DNA from: Hemerocallis citrina
Lineage: Eukaryota > Streptophyta > Magnoliopsida > Asparagales > Asphodelaceae
DNA: 64,000 bases
Assembly (NCBI GenBank): GCA_017893485.1
Contig: CM030359.1
Span: forward strand, 28,586,430-28,650,429
Reading direction: 5' to 3'
The position numbers and the translations under genes are program-made. The notes beneath the pieces were generated by a model that did no database searches, was not told the origin of the DNA, and was given only the letters and a program-made list of their open reading frames with translations. Shown here one piece after another: positions 1 through 10,019 of this stretch. The number at the start of each line of letters is the position of its first letter. Within the stretch, counting starts at the first letter, position 1.

Positions 1-88
1 GGTTGTGTTTATTGTTATATTGAAGTGGATCACTGGGAATGTGCCACGTATTTTCTATGCTATTCATCTAGAAATTCGGGGCGCTACA
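1..88 (+). repeat. 3' end of 5' LTR
   Basis: Matches the last 88 bases of the 3' LTR (7680-7767) base for base and ends in gcgctaca. The first ~2.65 kb of this LTR lies left of the window. Confidence 0.95.
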
Positions 89-93
89 GAGAT

Positions 94-105
94 TGGTATC
101 AGAGC
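94..105 (+). promoter_or_regulatory. Primer binding site, initiator tRNA-Met type
   Basis: TGGTATCAGAGC, five bases after the LTR end, is complementary to the 3' end of plant initiator tRNA-Met. It would prime minus-strand DNA synthesis. The 200 bases up to the gag start at 322 are an untranslated leader with no ORF. Confidence 0.93.
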
Positions 106-321
106 TCTGCTTCAATGGTAATAATAGACATAGTAAGAAAACCAACCTAGGTGTGGACACTAGAGAGTGAGTACCTCGGTGTGGACATCAGAGTGTGAGT
201 ATCACATAGAGTTAAAATATGATGTTTGGTTTGAAATTATGGTTTGACTTTGCCATAGGGCATTGATATGAGTTTGAATTGTGTGTTACTCTAACTTTAC
301 CCTCGTTTTGCAGTATTCAAA

Positions 322-1402
322 ATGGTTGCACCCAGAGGTAGAAATAGTGGCAACAATGAGGATGGATCAGGTAGTTCTCGAGGAACGGGGATTGACCTAG
401 AGGCTGAATTCGCCAAGGTGTATCAAACACTGAATACGTTGATGGCATTCAACGTGGCGCAACAGCAGCAAGCTCAGCAGCAGCAGAATCCGCCGCCCAA
501 TCATGGAGCTGGACATGGATTGGTGAATGCCGACCCCATCAAGCAGATCGAATCCTTTAAGAGGATGAGGCCGCCAGTCTTTGAGGGGCAAGCTGATCCA
601 ACAGCAGCATATGATTGGATTAGGAAGATGGAGACGATTTTCGAGGTGTCAGAGACTCCGGCAGCTAGCAAAGTGAAGTTAGCTTCGATGCAGCTCGAGA
701 AAGATGCTTGTGTTTGGTGGGAATCACTGAAGAGGAATTTGGGAGATCAGCAGCTGACATGGGAATCTTTTCTGGAGGAGTTTAGAGATCACTTCTTTCC
801 TCTGGATGTTCAAGAGAAGAAGGCGACCGAGTTCATGAACCTTCAGCAAGGCAGCATGACTGTTCGGGAGTATGAGACGAAATTTGCTCAACTTTCGAGG
901 TATGCACCAGAATTGGTCATGGATGAAGCAAAGAAGGCCAAAGAGTTTGAGCAGGGCTTGAGGCCAAACTTGAGGTCAAGGATGGTTCCGTTGGGTATCA
1001 GAAGATTTGACAAGCTGGTCAGACGAGCAGCAATGACTGAGGAGGATATGGATCTATTTCAGAAGAAGCAGGATACTTGGAACCGGAACAAGAGGCCAGC
1101 ATCAGGCCAGAGTGGGAAGGGATTCCCCGCAAAGCAGGCAAAGTTCAGTGGATCGGTGCAGAAGGCGCCTGCAGCTCAGGGAGTGACCTGTTACTACTGC
1201 AAGGAGGTAGGACATTACAGGTCATCGTGTCCGAAGTTGGCAGAGCATATCTATTCTCAGTGTGGGCAGACTGGACATTCCAAGCTCCGTTGTCCAAAAC
1301 TGAAGGAAGATGGTTCGGGTGGAAGCAAAGTCCCGAAGAGGCAAGGGCGAGTATTTGCATTGACCGAGGAGGATGCGAGAAACTCGGAAGATGTAATACA
1401 GG
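322..1402 (+). CDS. gag: Gag polyprotein of Tekay-type element
   Basis: Encodes the capsid/nucleocapsid protein that packages element RNA in cytoplasmic particles. ATG at 322 opens a 365-codon frame that runs to a TGA at 1417-1419. It has a Q-rich stretch (about residues 48-58), the retrotrans_gag core with the WWESLKRNL-like region near residue 130 and the EFRDHFFP motif near residue 155, then a CX2CX4HX4C knuckle (CYYCKEVGHYRSSC, near residue 290). A second knuckle has lost its first Cys (YSQCGQTGHSKLRC). I place the functional exon end at 1402, where a GT donor is followed 101 bp later by an AG acceptor that restores the frame into protease. If not spliced, the protein ends 5-6 codons later at the TGA. 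The leader lacks other ATG-initiated frames of this size. Confidence 0.88.
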
Positions 1403-1503
1403 GTATGCAGGAATTTTGATTTCTTTCATTTTTGAATCAGTGTAATGAATAAAGCTTTTATTTCAGAACAATTTAAGATTGAGTATCATTCTTATTGTAA
1501 CAG
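1403..1503 (+). other. Putative 101-bp spliceosomal intron between gag and protease
   Basis: Seen: starts GTATGC after CAGG, ends TTGTAACAG before GAG, is AT-rich, contains the gag stop (1417-1419), and its removal joins the gag frame (codon start 1402) to the PR frame with a split Gly codon in phase 1. A second weaker acceptor (tttcag) ends at 1466. Inference: splicing would produce Gag-Pol, leaving unspliced RNA for Gag alone. Introns in gag-pol are known for Ogre/Tat elements, not as a rule for Tekay. A degenerate spacer is the alternative. Confidence 0.55.
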
Positions 1504-1625
1504 GAGTTGTTTTAATAAATGGAATTAAAGCAAAGGTTTTGTTTGACACTGGTTCATCGCATACATTTGTATCGCCAAGTTTTGCAAAGATCTTAGGTTT
1601 GGAACCTAAGTTATTTCCAGGCAGG
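1504..1625 (+). pseudogene. Aspartic protease N-terminal part, frame broken before RT
   Basis: The frame from 1503 carries the retropepsin active-site context LFDTGSSHTF (codons from 1539), the catalytic Asp of gypsy proteases. It lacks its own ATG, as expected for part of Gag-Pol. The frame runs to a TGA about 1650, while the rest of PR (VATPSGEEL..., flap and the DVIVGIDWM region) is in another frame from 1627. A net one-base surplus around 1610-1627 therefore separates the two halves. No programmed slippery heptamer is evident, so I read this as a lesion or a sequence error. Confidence 0.75.
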
Positions 1626-1626
1626 A

Positions 1627-3400
1627 TTGTCGGTGGCAACGCCGTCAGGTGAAGAGCTGGTAGCGGATCGATATTACGAGGGCTGTGATATCGAGATTGG
1701 TGGAAGGATGTTCGGCATCGACTTGATCGAACTGCAAGTGTTGGGAGTGGATGTCATTGTAGGCATCGATTGGATGGCTATATATGATGCCACAATTGAT
1801 TGCAAGCAGAAGGAGGTGTTGGTGAAAGCACCAGGTGGACCTGCAGTAACTTTCCAAGGGAAGAAGAAGATTCCGAAGGTGGCTGCAATGGTATCTAAGA
1901 TGGCAATTTCGGATGAAGTCAAGGGCATTCCGGTTGTTCGAAATTTTCCTCAGGTGTTCTTGGATGATTTTCCAGGATTACCGCCGCAGAGAGATGTAGA
2001 GTTTTGCATCAATGTTCAGCCGGGAAGTGCGCCGATTTCCAATGCTCCATACAGGATGGCACCTGTAGAGCAAGATGAAGTGAAGAAGCAGATTGAGGAG
2101 CTTTTGAGCAAAGGGCTTATCAGACCGAGTTCTTCTCCGTGGGGAGCGCCAGTGTTGTTGGTCAAGAAGAAGGATGGGTCGATGAGGATGTGCATTGACT
2201 ATCGGGAATTGAATAGGGTGACTATTCAGAACAAGTACCCACTGCCGCGGATTGATGATTTGTTCGACAGGCTTCGAGGAGCAGCGGTGTTTTCGAAGAT
2301 TGATCTGAGGTCAGGGTATCATCAGGTGCGAGTCAAGGAGGAAGATGTGAGTAAGACAGCGTTCAGGACTCGTCATGGGCTGTATGAATTTTTGGTGATG
2401 CCATTCGGGTTGACGAATGCGCCAGCAGTGTTCATGGATATGATGAATCGGGTGTTGAGACCGTTCATTGATTCCTTCGTAGTGGTCTTCATCGATGATA
2501 TCTTGGTATATTCGAAGTCGGAAGAGGATCATTCGACGCACTTGACAGCAGTGTTACAGACGTTGCAGGAGCACAGTTTGTATGCTAAATTGTCGAAGTG
2601 TGAATTCTGGAAGTCTGAGGTAGCTTTCCTTGGCCATATTCTTTCTAAGGAGGGAGTGGCTACTGATCCTCAGAAAGTGGAAGCAGTGAAGGATTGGCCC
2701 AGGCCGACGTCAGTAAAGGAAGTCAGAAGCTTCTTGGGATTAGCCGGGTACTACAGGAGATTTATTCAGGGGTATTCTCAGATTGCAGTTCCGATGACAG
2801 GTTTGACCCGGAAGAATGTGGCATTTGTACGGACAGATAAGTGCGAAGAGAGTTTCCTTGAGTTAAAGGAAAGGTTGACTACCGCACCTATATTGGCATT
2901 GCCGCAAGCTGGGAAAGATTATGATATCTACAGTGATGCATCTCTCAGAGGTTTGGGATGTGTCTTGATGCAAGAAGGCAAGGTCATTGCTTATGGTTCG
3001 AGGCAGTTGCGTCCGCATGAGAAGAATTACCCGACGCATGATCTGGAGCTAGCAGCTATCATTTATGCCTTGAAGCTATGGAGGCATTATGTTTATGGTG
3101 AGAAGGTCAATATGTACACTGACCACAAGAGCCTGAAGTACATTTATCAGCAGAGGGATTTGAATCTTCGGCAGAGAAGGTGGTTGGAGGTATTGGAAGA
3201 CATTCGTCCTGAGATCAAGTATCATCCGGGCAAGGCGAATGTAGTGGCTGATGGACTTAGCAGGAAGAGTAGTTTATCGAGATTGATCACTACTCGAAAG
3301 GAGTTGGCAGCAGAGATCGACCAGGCAGGTATCGAGGTGGTACTGCAAAGCTTAGGGGCATCTTTGGCTCAGTTGAGGCTGCAGCCGTCTTTGAGAGAGA
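1627..3400 (+). CDS. pol: Pol: protease C-terminus, reverse transcriptase, RNase H
   Basis: Frame opens 1627 without a true ATG (first codon TTG), so it is the downstream part of a broken Gag-Pol. Order: PR C-terminal half (residues 1-60), RT with [30 protein letters not shown] and the catalytic [11 protein letters not shown] (near residue 290), then RNase H with [36 protein letters not shown] and [10 protein letters not shown] (about 435-520). Catalytic Asp residues of RT and RNase H are present. Homology stops near 3395, where a short GA run (tttgagagagagagga) marks a frameshift; the integrase continues in the frame of 3408. The residues after about 585 are out-of-frame noise ending at 3546. 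Confidence 0.9.
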
Positions 3401-3407
3401 GAGGATT

Positions 3408-4556
3408 GTGGAAGGTCAGAAATCGGACTCAGAGGTTCAGAAGATGTTGCAGCAGGTTTCAGAAGGCAAGTTATCAGAATTTCGTGTCCAAGATGGAGTT
3501 CTTTGGATGGGTGAGAGGTTGTGTGTTCCAGATGATGCAGAGTTGAGAGAGAGTATCTTGAAGGAAGCACACAGTACATTGTTATCAGTTCATCCAGGAG
3601 GCACGAAGATGTACAGGGACATCAAACCACATTTTTGGTGGACAGGTATGAAGCGGGATGTAGCAGATTTTGTGGCAAGGTGTCTGACTTGTCAGCAGAT
3701 CAAGGCAGAGAATCAGAGACCTGGAGGTTTGTTACAGCCATTACCCATTCCGGAGTGGAAGTGGGAGAATATCAGTATGGACTTTATCACGGGTTTGCCA
3801 AGGAGTTTGAAGGGCAATGACTCGATTTGGGTTGTTGTAGACCGATTGACTAAGTCGGCACATTTTCTAGCCATGAAGATTACTTGGTCGATGGAGAAAT
3901 TGGCTGAGTTGTACATTGGAGAGATTGTGAGACTTCATGGAGTTCCTATGTCAATTGTTTCTGACAGAGATCCAAGGTTTACTTCGAGGTTTTGGAAGAG
4001 CCTACAAGCAGCTTTAGGCACCAGAACTGATTTCAGTACAGCATTTCATCCGCAGACAGATGGTCAGACGGAGAGGGTGAATCGAGTGCTGGAAGATATG
4101 TTGAGGGCTTGTGTTATGGACTTCGGTGGTAGTTGGGAGAGATACTTGGCATTGGTTGAGTTTGCTTATAACAACAGTTACCATGCAAGTATTGGGATGG
4201 CACCGTATGAGGCTTTGTATGGGCAGAGGTGCAGGACACCTGTTTGTTGGTATGAGGTTGGCGAGAGGCAGATGTATGGTCCTGAGATCGTGCAGCAGAC
4301 GTCGGAGCAAATTGAGCTGATTCGCCAGAGGTTAGTTGAAGCTCAGAGTCGGCAGAAGAGTTATGCTGATACTCGACGAAGAGATTTGGAGTTTGAAGTT
4401 GGGGATGCAGTTTTTCTCAAGGTTTCTCCGACCAAAGGAGTGATCAGATTTGGTAAGGGAGGCAAGTTGGCGCCGAGGTATATTGGACCGTACAGGATCG
4501 TGGAGAGGATTGGCAAGACAGCTTACAGATTGAAACTTCCTGAGGAGTTAGCGTAA
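3408..4556 (+). CDS. pol: Pol: integrase
   Basis: Continues RNase H/linker homology after the frameshift near 3395. It has the HHCC zinc-binding domain (H..H then CLTCQQIK, residues ~50-100), the rve core with [26 protein letters not shown] and [13 protein letters not shown] (D, D and E of the catalytic triad), and the C-terminal [27 protein letters not shown] domain. It catalyses 3' processing and strand transfer of element cDNA in the nucleus. A TAA at 4554-4556 stops the frame, but homology goes straight on in the same frame to 4817, so the stop is a nonsense change. The GA-run frameshift is typical of polymerase slippage or of sequencing error. Confidence 0.9.
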   Translation: MEGQKSDSEVQKMLQQVSEGKLSEFRVQDGVLWMGERLCVPDDAELRESILKEAHSTLLSVHPGGTKMYRDIKPHFWWTGMKRDVADFVARCLTCQQIKAENQRPGGLLQPLPIPEWKWENISMDFITGLPRSLKGNDSIWVVVDRLTKSAHFLAMKITWSMEKLAELYIGEIVRLHGVPMSIVSDRDPRFTSRFWKSLQAALGTRTDFSTAFHPQTDGQTERVNRVLEDMLRACVMDFGGSWERYLALVEFAYNNSYHASIGMAPYEALYGQRCRTPVCWYEVGERQMYGPEIVQQTSEQIELIRQRLVEAQSRQKSYADTRRRDLEFEVGDAVFLKVSPTKGVIRFGKGGKLAPRYIGPYRIVERIGKTAYRLKLPEELA

Positions 4557-4817
4557 GTACATGATGTGTTTCATGTGTCGCTATTAAGGAAGTATGTGGC
4601 CGATCAGAATCATCAGTTGGTAGAGGTTCCCGAAGATCTACAGGTGAACTTGAGCTACAAGGAACGGCCTGTTGAGATCGTTGATCGTAGGGAGAAAGTC
4701 CTTAGGAGCAAGGTAATACCTATGGTCAAAGTGTTGTGGAGGAATCAACAGTTCGAGGAGGCTACTTGGGAGCCCGAGGATCGCATGCTGAAGGAATTTC
4801 CTGAATTGTTTGTATGA
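4557..4817 (+). CDS. pol: Integrase C-terminal tail with chromodomain-like segment
   Basis: Same frame as the integrase, after the premature TAA. It begins VHDVFHVSLLRKY, the conserved end of the gypsy integrase, and continues with PVEIVDRREKVLRSKVI... and VKVLWRNQQFEEATWEPEDRM...FPELF. That layout (KVLWxxxxxEEATWE) matches the chromodomain-like C-terminus of Tekay/Del chromoviruses, thought to steer integration toward heterochromatin. Only short and dependent on read-through; the natural stop is TGA at 4815-4817. The 3' untranslated stretch 4818-5007 holds no ORF. Confidence 0.82.
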   Translation, partial: VHDVFHVSLLRKYVADQNHQLVEVPEDLQVNLSYKERPVEIVDRREKVLRSKVIPMVKVLWRNQQFEEATWEPEDRMLKEFPELFV

Positions 4818-5010
4818 GTGTATTTCTTGTATGTGATAGGAATTCTTAGGACGATTGTGCTATTGACTGATATATGATGTATTCCTTTGTTTTGATTGTG
4901 ATGTTATAAGAACTTGTTTGGATTATGTTCTATATATATGTGAAACATTATTTTCTTTTGTTTGGTATGTGTTTGAACTCATTAGTCGTAGTTCTGAGGA
5001 CAAAACTCTT

Positions 5011-5025
5011 CTAAGGAGGGAGTGA
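5011..5025 (+). promoter_or_regulatory. Polypurine tract
   Basis: The purine-rich run ctaaggagggagtga lies directly before the 3' LTR start at 5026, where plus-strand DNA synthesis is primed in LTR elements. Confidence 0.85.
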
Positions 5026-5502
5026 TGTAGAACCCCATATTTTTAAATATTATTTTAATTATTCGAAAATGAATTTAAATGATTTTTGGAGATTTAATTA
5101 ATATTTTCTAAGAAATTTATCTTTCGTACACGTGCAAAACACGTGCAAATGACTTTTTAGAAGTTTGAAAAATTAAGATTTCTTTATGAAAAATCATTAT
5201 TTATTATTTAGGATTTATGTAGTATTTTTCCAGATTTTTCTGAAATTAATTGATACTATTTGCAATTTTTGAGAAAAGAAGGACTTATTTGCAAAATTGA
5301 CATTTTCAAGGGTTGAAATGCAAAATTGGCATTCTGAACATTTTTAGCAGTATTGACTGAGGTTTTGAAGGATATTTTCTATTAGATCCTAATTTAAAGG
5401 AGTTTTATAGAATTTACAAGACTAATGTATATATATGCAAGTTGTATTTTTGGGAAGGATCGTTTTGCAAAATGTGAGTAAAACCCTAATATTTTATCCG
5501 GC

Positions 5503-5513
5503 ATATATATAAG
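5503..5513 (+). promoter_or_regulatory. LTR TATA box
   Basis: catatatataaggg within the 3' LTR, about 480 bp from its start, followed by CT-rich sequence (ttcttttctccag), fits a pol II core promoter driving element RNA. Position only; no start site can be proven. Confidence 0.6.
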
Positions 5514-6179
5514 GGATTTCTTTTCTCCAGCCGTCATTTACAATATACATATTTTTGAGAATTGTTTTGAGGAGCAAGAAGAGGATTTTGGATCTAGCAA
5601 GAAGGAGAGCATTTTTGTGGATATCTCTTCAAAACAAGGTGAGTGGTTTTGTTTTGTTTTGCTTTGTTTTGTTGGCTTGTTTGATGAATGACGTAAGACC
5701 TTGTTACGCTTGTTTGTGACCATTATACTATTGTTTTGCTAGTCTCCTTGTATGTATGATATGGATCTTTTATTTGGATATGAATGACGAGAACACTTGT
5801 TGATAATTGGGATTATGTATGAGAAAATAATCAAGATTGTTGAGGAAATATTGAATCATTGGAATAGTATTATTGGAAAGCATGTTAAGAATTGATCAGG
5901 TTGTGATCGGGTGATTAACATCTAGATCTTATGACTTTTAAGTCAGAATTTGATTATGAGTTGAGGAAGAAATTTTGTTGAGAAACCCTAATGGAGGATT
6001 AGTGATTTAGATCTAGAGAAATTAAGATTTGAGGAATTGATTGATTGTGTAACGTATCCATGATGGGATTATTTGAGAGTTGTTTATTGCCTGGATACAA
6101 ATTAATTTTTATGATCAATGAACTTCAGAAAACCCCAGTTTGATTTTTGTGTTCAGACCTGTTTTAGAAATCTGTAGCC

Positions 6180-6512
6180 GACAGTCGACTGGCCTATAGA
6201 GCAGCCGACTGGTACGAGCCTACTGTTGTACTTTCAGACTTTGAGAATTGTTCGGGACAGTCGACTTAGACTGCTGTCAGTCGACTGGTCCGCTGTTTGT
6301 AACTTTGTTTAGTCCTTTCTGGACAGTCGACCTACGAACCTTTCAGTCGACTTAAATACTTAGACTATATTTTTGAGAATTATTGTGATTTGTTTCGGGG
6401 CAGTCGACTGATGACTTTCCCTAATCGACTGATATTGCCTTAGATTATTTTTGTGAAATTCTGGAGAATCGTCCTCTGGACAGTTGACTTACCTGAGCAT
6501 GAGTCGACTGGC
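6180..6512 (+). repeat. Cluster of GTCGAC-centred short palindromes in LTR
   Basis: About ten copies of cagtcgact(g/t) or one-base variants near 6182, 6203, 6257, 6277, 6322, 6342, 6410, 6424, 6481 and 6500. Spacing is irregular (20-70 bp), so this is not a simple tandem array. Function unknown. Confidence 0.85.
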
Positions 6513-6904
6513 ACTGAGGGATCTGTACGTTTGATTTGAGATCTTTGTTCAGTTTTTGATATTTGTTCAGTATTTGATTTTGAGATATTTGTTCAGTATT
6601 TGATTGTGAAATATTCTTTAAGAATATGATTTTGAGATATTTAGTTGAGCCACTCAGTTAGTGGGATTTTGTTCAGATATTTGTTTTTGAGTCTCTAGAG
6701 GTACGTGACCCTAGTATACCGGTGTTGAGATATTTGTTGAGTTATTTGTTGAGGCCCATTGAGGCGAATTTTCAGTTAATCATATTTTTAGTCCGGTAGG
6801 GTACACTACTCTAGGAGATTTTGTTCAGTAACCCAAATTAATAAGGACAGGCATTAGTAAAGTCATGACGAATGGGAACATGAGTTATGCACCTCAGTAA
6901 GACT

Positions 6905-7190
6905 TTAGATGTGAGGCTTCATCTCCTGAATTATCCAAGTAGTTAACTTGAGATGTGAGATTTATCTCCTAAATTATCCAGGTAGTTAACCTGAGATGTG
7001 AGGTATATCTCCTGAATTATCCAAGTAATTATCTTGAGATGTGGGATTGAACTCCTGAATTATCAAGGTCGAGGCAACGCTGTTGTGGTATTCTTGTGAT
7101 GATGAGACTGTGTTTAGATGTGGGAAGATCTCCTGAATTATCCAGGGAAATACCTGAGATGTGGGATCTATCTCCTGAATGATCAAGCAT
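6905..7190 (+). repeat. Tandem repeat, ~43-bp unit, about six copies
   Basis: Units share gagatgtgag...atctcctgaattatccaagtagtta. Copies begin near 6907, 6950, 6993, 7036, 7115 and 7157; the fourth is followed by an unrelated spacer. The unit's TCTCCTGAATTATC core is the best kept part. Confidence 0.88.
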
Positions 7191-7767
7191 GGGCAAATTA
7201 TCATAGTTTATCTTCATCTCTTAGTAGTCATCGTTGTCAGCATTTAGTCATCATGTTTTCTTGACCCACTTTTCTGCATTTGGATTTCCTGCTTTCCCAC
7301 ACTTGACTTTTGGTTTTTGGATATCACTTGCTGTTTACATTTCTTGCTATTTCACACTTTACATCATTAGTTACTTTTAGTTGGATACTATGCTATAAGT
7401 TCATTTATATTTGCTATTTGATTTTTATGCCACTCACACCATTTATGGCTGACCCCTTTAGTTTGGGGGTTAGGGTTCAACTCTAGCCTCACTGGTTGCA
7501 GGTTATTGCCTAGAGTTGGAGAATGGATGCTTGAGTTAGTAGCTTTTGGATAAATGGACTATTTAGTGTTCAGTGTTGAGTTGTAAAGTCATGTTGAGCA
7601 AATTTTGAGTTTGTTTAGTCTTCCGCTGTGATATGTAAAAGTTTGATTGTAATAAATGTTGAAAATCCTAGTGGTGTTTGGTTGTGTTTATTGTTATATT
7701 GAAGTGGATCACTGGGAATGTGCCACGTATTTTCTATGCTATTCATCTAGAAATTCGGGGCGCTACA

Positions 7768-9970
7768 CAGTGTCTCTCGAACTCTACATCAAAGACATTC
7801 ATATGCTTGTATATTGTCTCTGTATTTGATTAATTTCCATTTTTAGCCACCCAAATGAACAATAAACAATCGTTAAGTTTAAATGCTTAAATAAGTATCA
7901 GAAAATCATTTATGTTTTAAAATTTTGTGAAACCCCATTTTTAATATACTTTTTTAACCCTAAAATGTAATTTGTTTTGGAATGTGCATACCTATTCAGC
8001 TTAACACCTAACCCCTAATCATACCGCCCTAACCCATAATATTTCAACCACAGGTTTGGTTAGGGTTAGGGTTAGGTTAAGGTTAGGGTTAGGGAGGGGT
8101 AGTATAAACGATTGATTCTATTAGATATTACATATGGATCACATGAATAGAATATACCATATTAAGAAAAATTTCAAATTATTACTAATTAAGATGGTTT
8201 ATTATATTACATGTGATGTCAATAGATGTGTTCAACACAAAAATCAAAGATGCCACAAAATTTAAAATTTAAAATAATTTTAAATTAAACTAGGTTCTCT
8301 TCTACCACAGAATTCACCACAAAAAATTTGGGAATACGGTTTTTTTTTATATTTATAATTTTTTTTATTTATAAAAATCCACAACCTTAAACAACCGCTA
8401 GCCCTAACCGCCGCATAACACTCTCGTATGTAGGCCGTTGTGCCTTGCCTTTTTTTTTAACATAAATTTGGGAATACACTTTTTTTTTATTAAAAAATTA
8501 AAATTTTTTTAATTAAAATCCACAACCACACACAACCGCTACCCAAACCCTTGCATAACCCTCCTGTATGTAGGCCGTTGTTCCTTGCATTTTTTTTTTA
8601 ATTTCATTTTTTTACCTTTACTAAAAAATAAAATAAAAATTTCTAGGGTTCTCTACAAAAATCCTACTCATACCCTTCACTATCCTGTATCTCTGCTATA
8701 ACCATATGCGTAACCTTACCCTAAACCTTGAACCCTACCATAACCCTAAACCCTTAACCCTACCATAACAATTAACCCTTTACAAAAAAGAAGGGCATAT
8801 TTTATTTTCTGGTAGATAATTAATCAATTAACCTTAACGAGTGTATATTGTTCATTTAGGTGGCTAAAAATATAAATTAATAAAATATAGAGACGATATA
8901 ACTCATAAAAATGAAAATTAAATTTTTAATTTTTTTTTTAAAGTCCACAACACTACACAACTGCTACCCTAACCCTTGCATAAACCTTCGTACGTAGGCT
9001 GTTGTTGGAGGCAGCGGCCGTGCTTTTTTTTTTTTTTTTTTTTTTACCTGGACTAAAAAAAGAAAAAAAAATATTCTAGGGTTCTCTACCATAACCCTTC
9101 ACTATCCTGTATCTCTGCTATAACCATAAGCGTAACCCTACCCTAAACCCTGAACCCTACCATAACCCTACCATAACAATTAACCCTTTACAAAAAAGAA
9201 GAACATATTTTATTTTCTGGTAGATATTTAATCAGTTAACCTTAACGAGTGTATATTGTTCATTTAGGTGGCTAAAAATGTAAATTAATAAAATATCGAG
9301 ACGATATAACTCATAAAAATGAAAATTATTTTTTTTTATTTTAAAAAACGTGTATTCCCAAATTTTTTTTGGTTAAGTCTGTGGTTGAAGAGAACCTAGT
9401 TTAATTTAAAATTATTTCAAATTTTAAATGTTGTGGCATCATTGAATTCTGTGGTGAACACATCTATTGGCATCACATGTAATGTAATAAACCGTCTTAT
9501 TCAGTAATAATTTGATTTTTTTTTTAATATGGTATATTCTATTCATGTGATCCATATTTTATTCCTAACCTCTATTGTTTTCTTTTGAAACACTCGATTC
9601 GAACTAGTTTCTATGTATTATCTAATAGATTCAATCGTTTATACTAACCCTACCCTAACCCTAACCTTAACCTAGCCCTAACCCTAACCAAACCTGTGGT
9701 TGAAATATTATGGGTTAGGGCGGTATGGTTAGGGGTTAGGTGTTAAGATGAATAGGTATGCGCATTCCAAAAGAGTTTACATTTTAGGGTTTAAAAAAAA
9801 GGTTTTTACAAAATTTTAAAACATAAATTATTTACTGGTACTTATTTAAGCATTTAACCTTAACGATTGTATATTGTTCATTTAGGTGGCTAAAAATGAA
9901 AATTAATAAAATATAGAGACGATATACAAGCATATGAATGTCTTTTTTGTAAAGTTCGAGAGATATTGTT
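7768..9970. mobile_element. Large inverted-repeat (foldback-like) element
   Basis: Bases 7771-8345 match the reverse complement of about 9345-9970, by eye at 85-90 percent, with a ~50-bp extra segment in the right arm near 9563-9612. The ends read tctctcgaac. Each arm contains runs of ccctaa/ttaggg. The left arm starts three bases after the Tekay 3' LTR, so the LTR element probably inserted in or beside this arm and the true left end may lie outside the window. The central ~1 kb is direct repeats. No transposase is seen; it is non-autonomous, superfamily unclear. Confidence 0.85.
8641..9330 (+). repeat. Direct duplication of ~270 bp inside the inverted-repeat element
   Basis: 8641-8919 and 9074-9328 are near-identical copies starting ttctagggttctctac and ending actcataaaaatgaaaatt. 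A third partial copy of the core (attgttcatttaggtggctaaaaat) lies in the right arm near 9874. Between and before them, three copies of a ccacaac...taggccgttgt segment occur near 8381, 8519 and 8944. Confidence 0.85.
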
Positions 9971-10019
9971 CGTAAAGAGTGGACAGATAGTTGTAAAAAG
10001 CATAATTTTTTTTTCCAAT

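Larger units (their letters stand above)
1..7767 (+). mobile_element. Tekay/Del-type Ty3/gypsy LTR retrotransposon, 5' LTR cut by window edge
   Basis: Seen: the last 88 bp of a 5' LTR, a tRNA-Met-type PBS, gag with a zinc knuckle, protease, RT, RNase H, integrase with a chromodomain-like tail, a purine tract, and a 2742-bp 3' LTR. The order PR-RT-RH-IN is that of Ty3/gypsy; the long LTRs and C-terminal chromodomain-like segment fit the Tekay/Del chromovirus clade (family knowledge). Bases 1-88 and 7680-7767 appear identical, so the insertion looks young, yet pol has two frame breaks and one in-frame stop. The five bases after the 3' LTR are cagtg; the matching left TSD is outside the window. 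Confidence 0.93.
5026..7767 (+). repeat. 3' LTR of Tekay-type element (2742 bp)
   Basis: Begins TGTAGAACCCC after the purine tract and ends GGGGCGCTACA, giving the TG...CA ends of an LTR. It contains a TATA box (5503-5513), a cluster of GTCGAC palindromes (6180-6512), a 43-bp tandem repeat (6905-7190), and near its end the phrase tggctgacccc (7447), shared with the LTR at 29236-38645. No ORF in it looks coding. Confidence 0.93.

Noticed and set aside
8050..8100. Telomere-like ttaggg runs as an interstitial telomere
   Set aside because: Short, irregular, and mirrored in the other arm of the inverted repeat (9645-9720), so they belong to the element rather than to a telomere.
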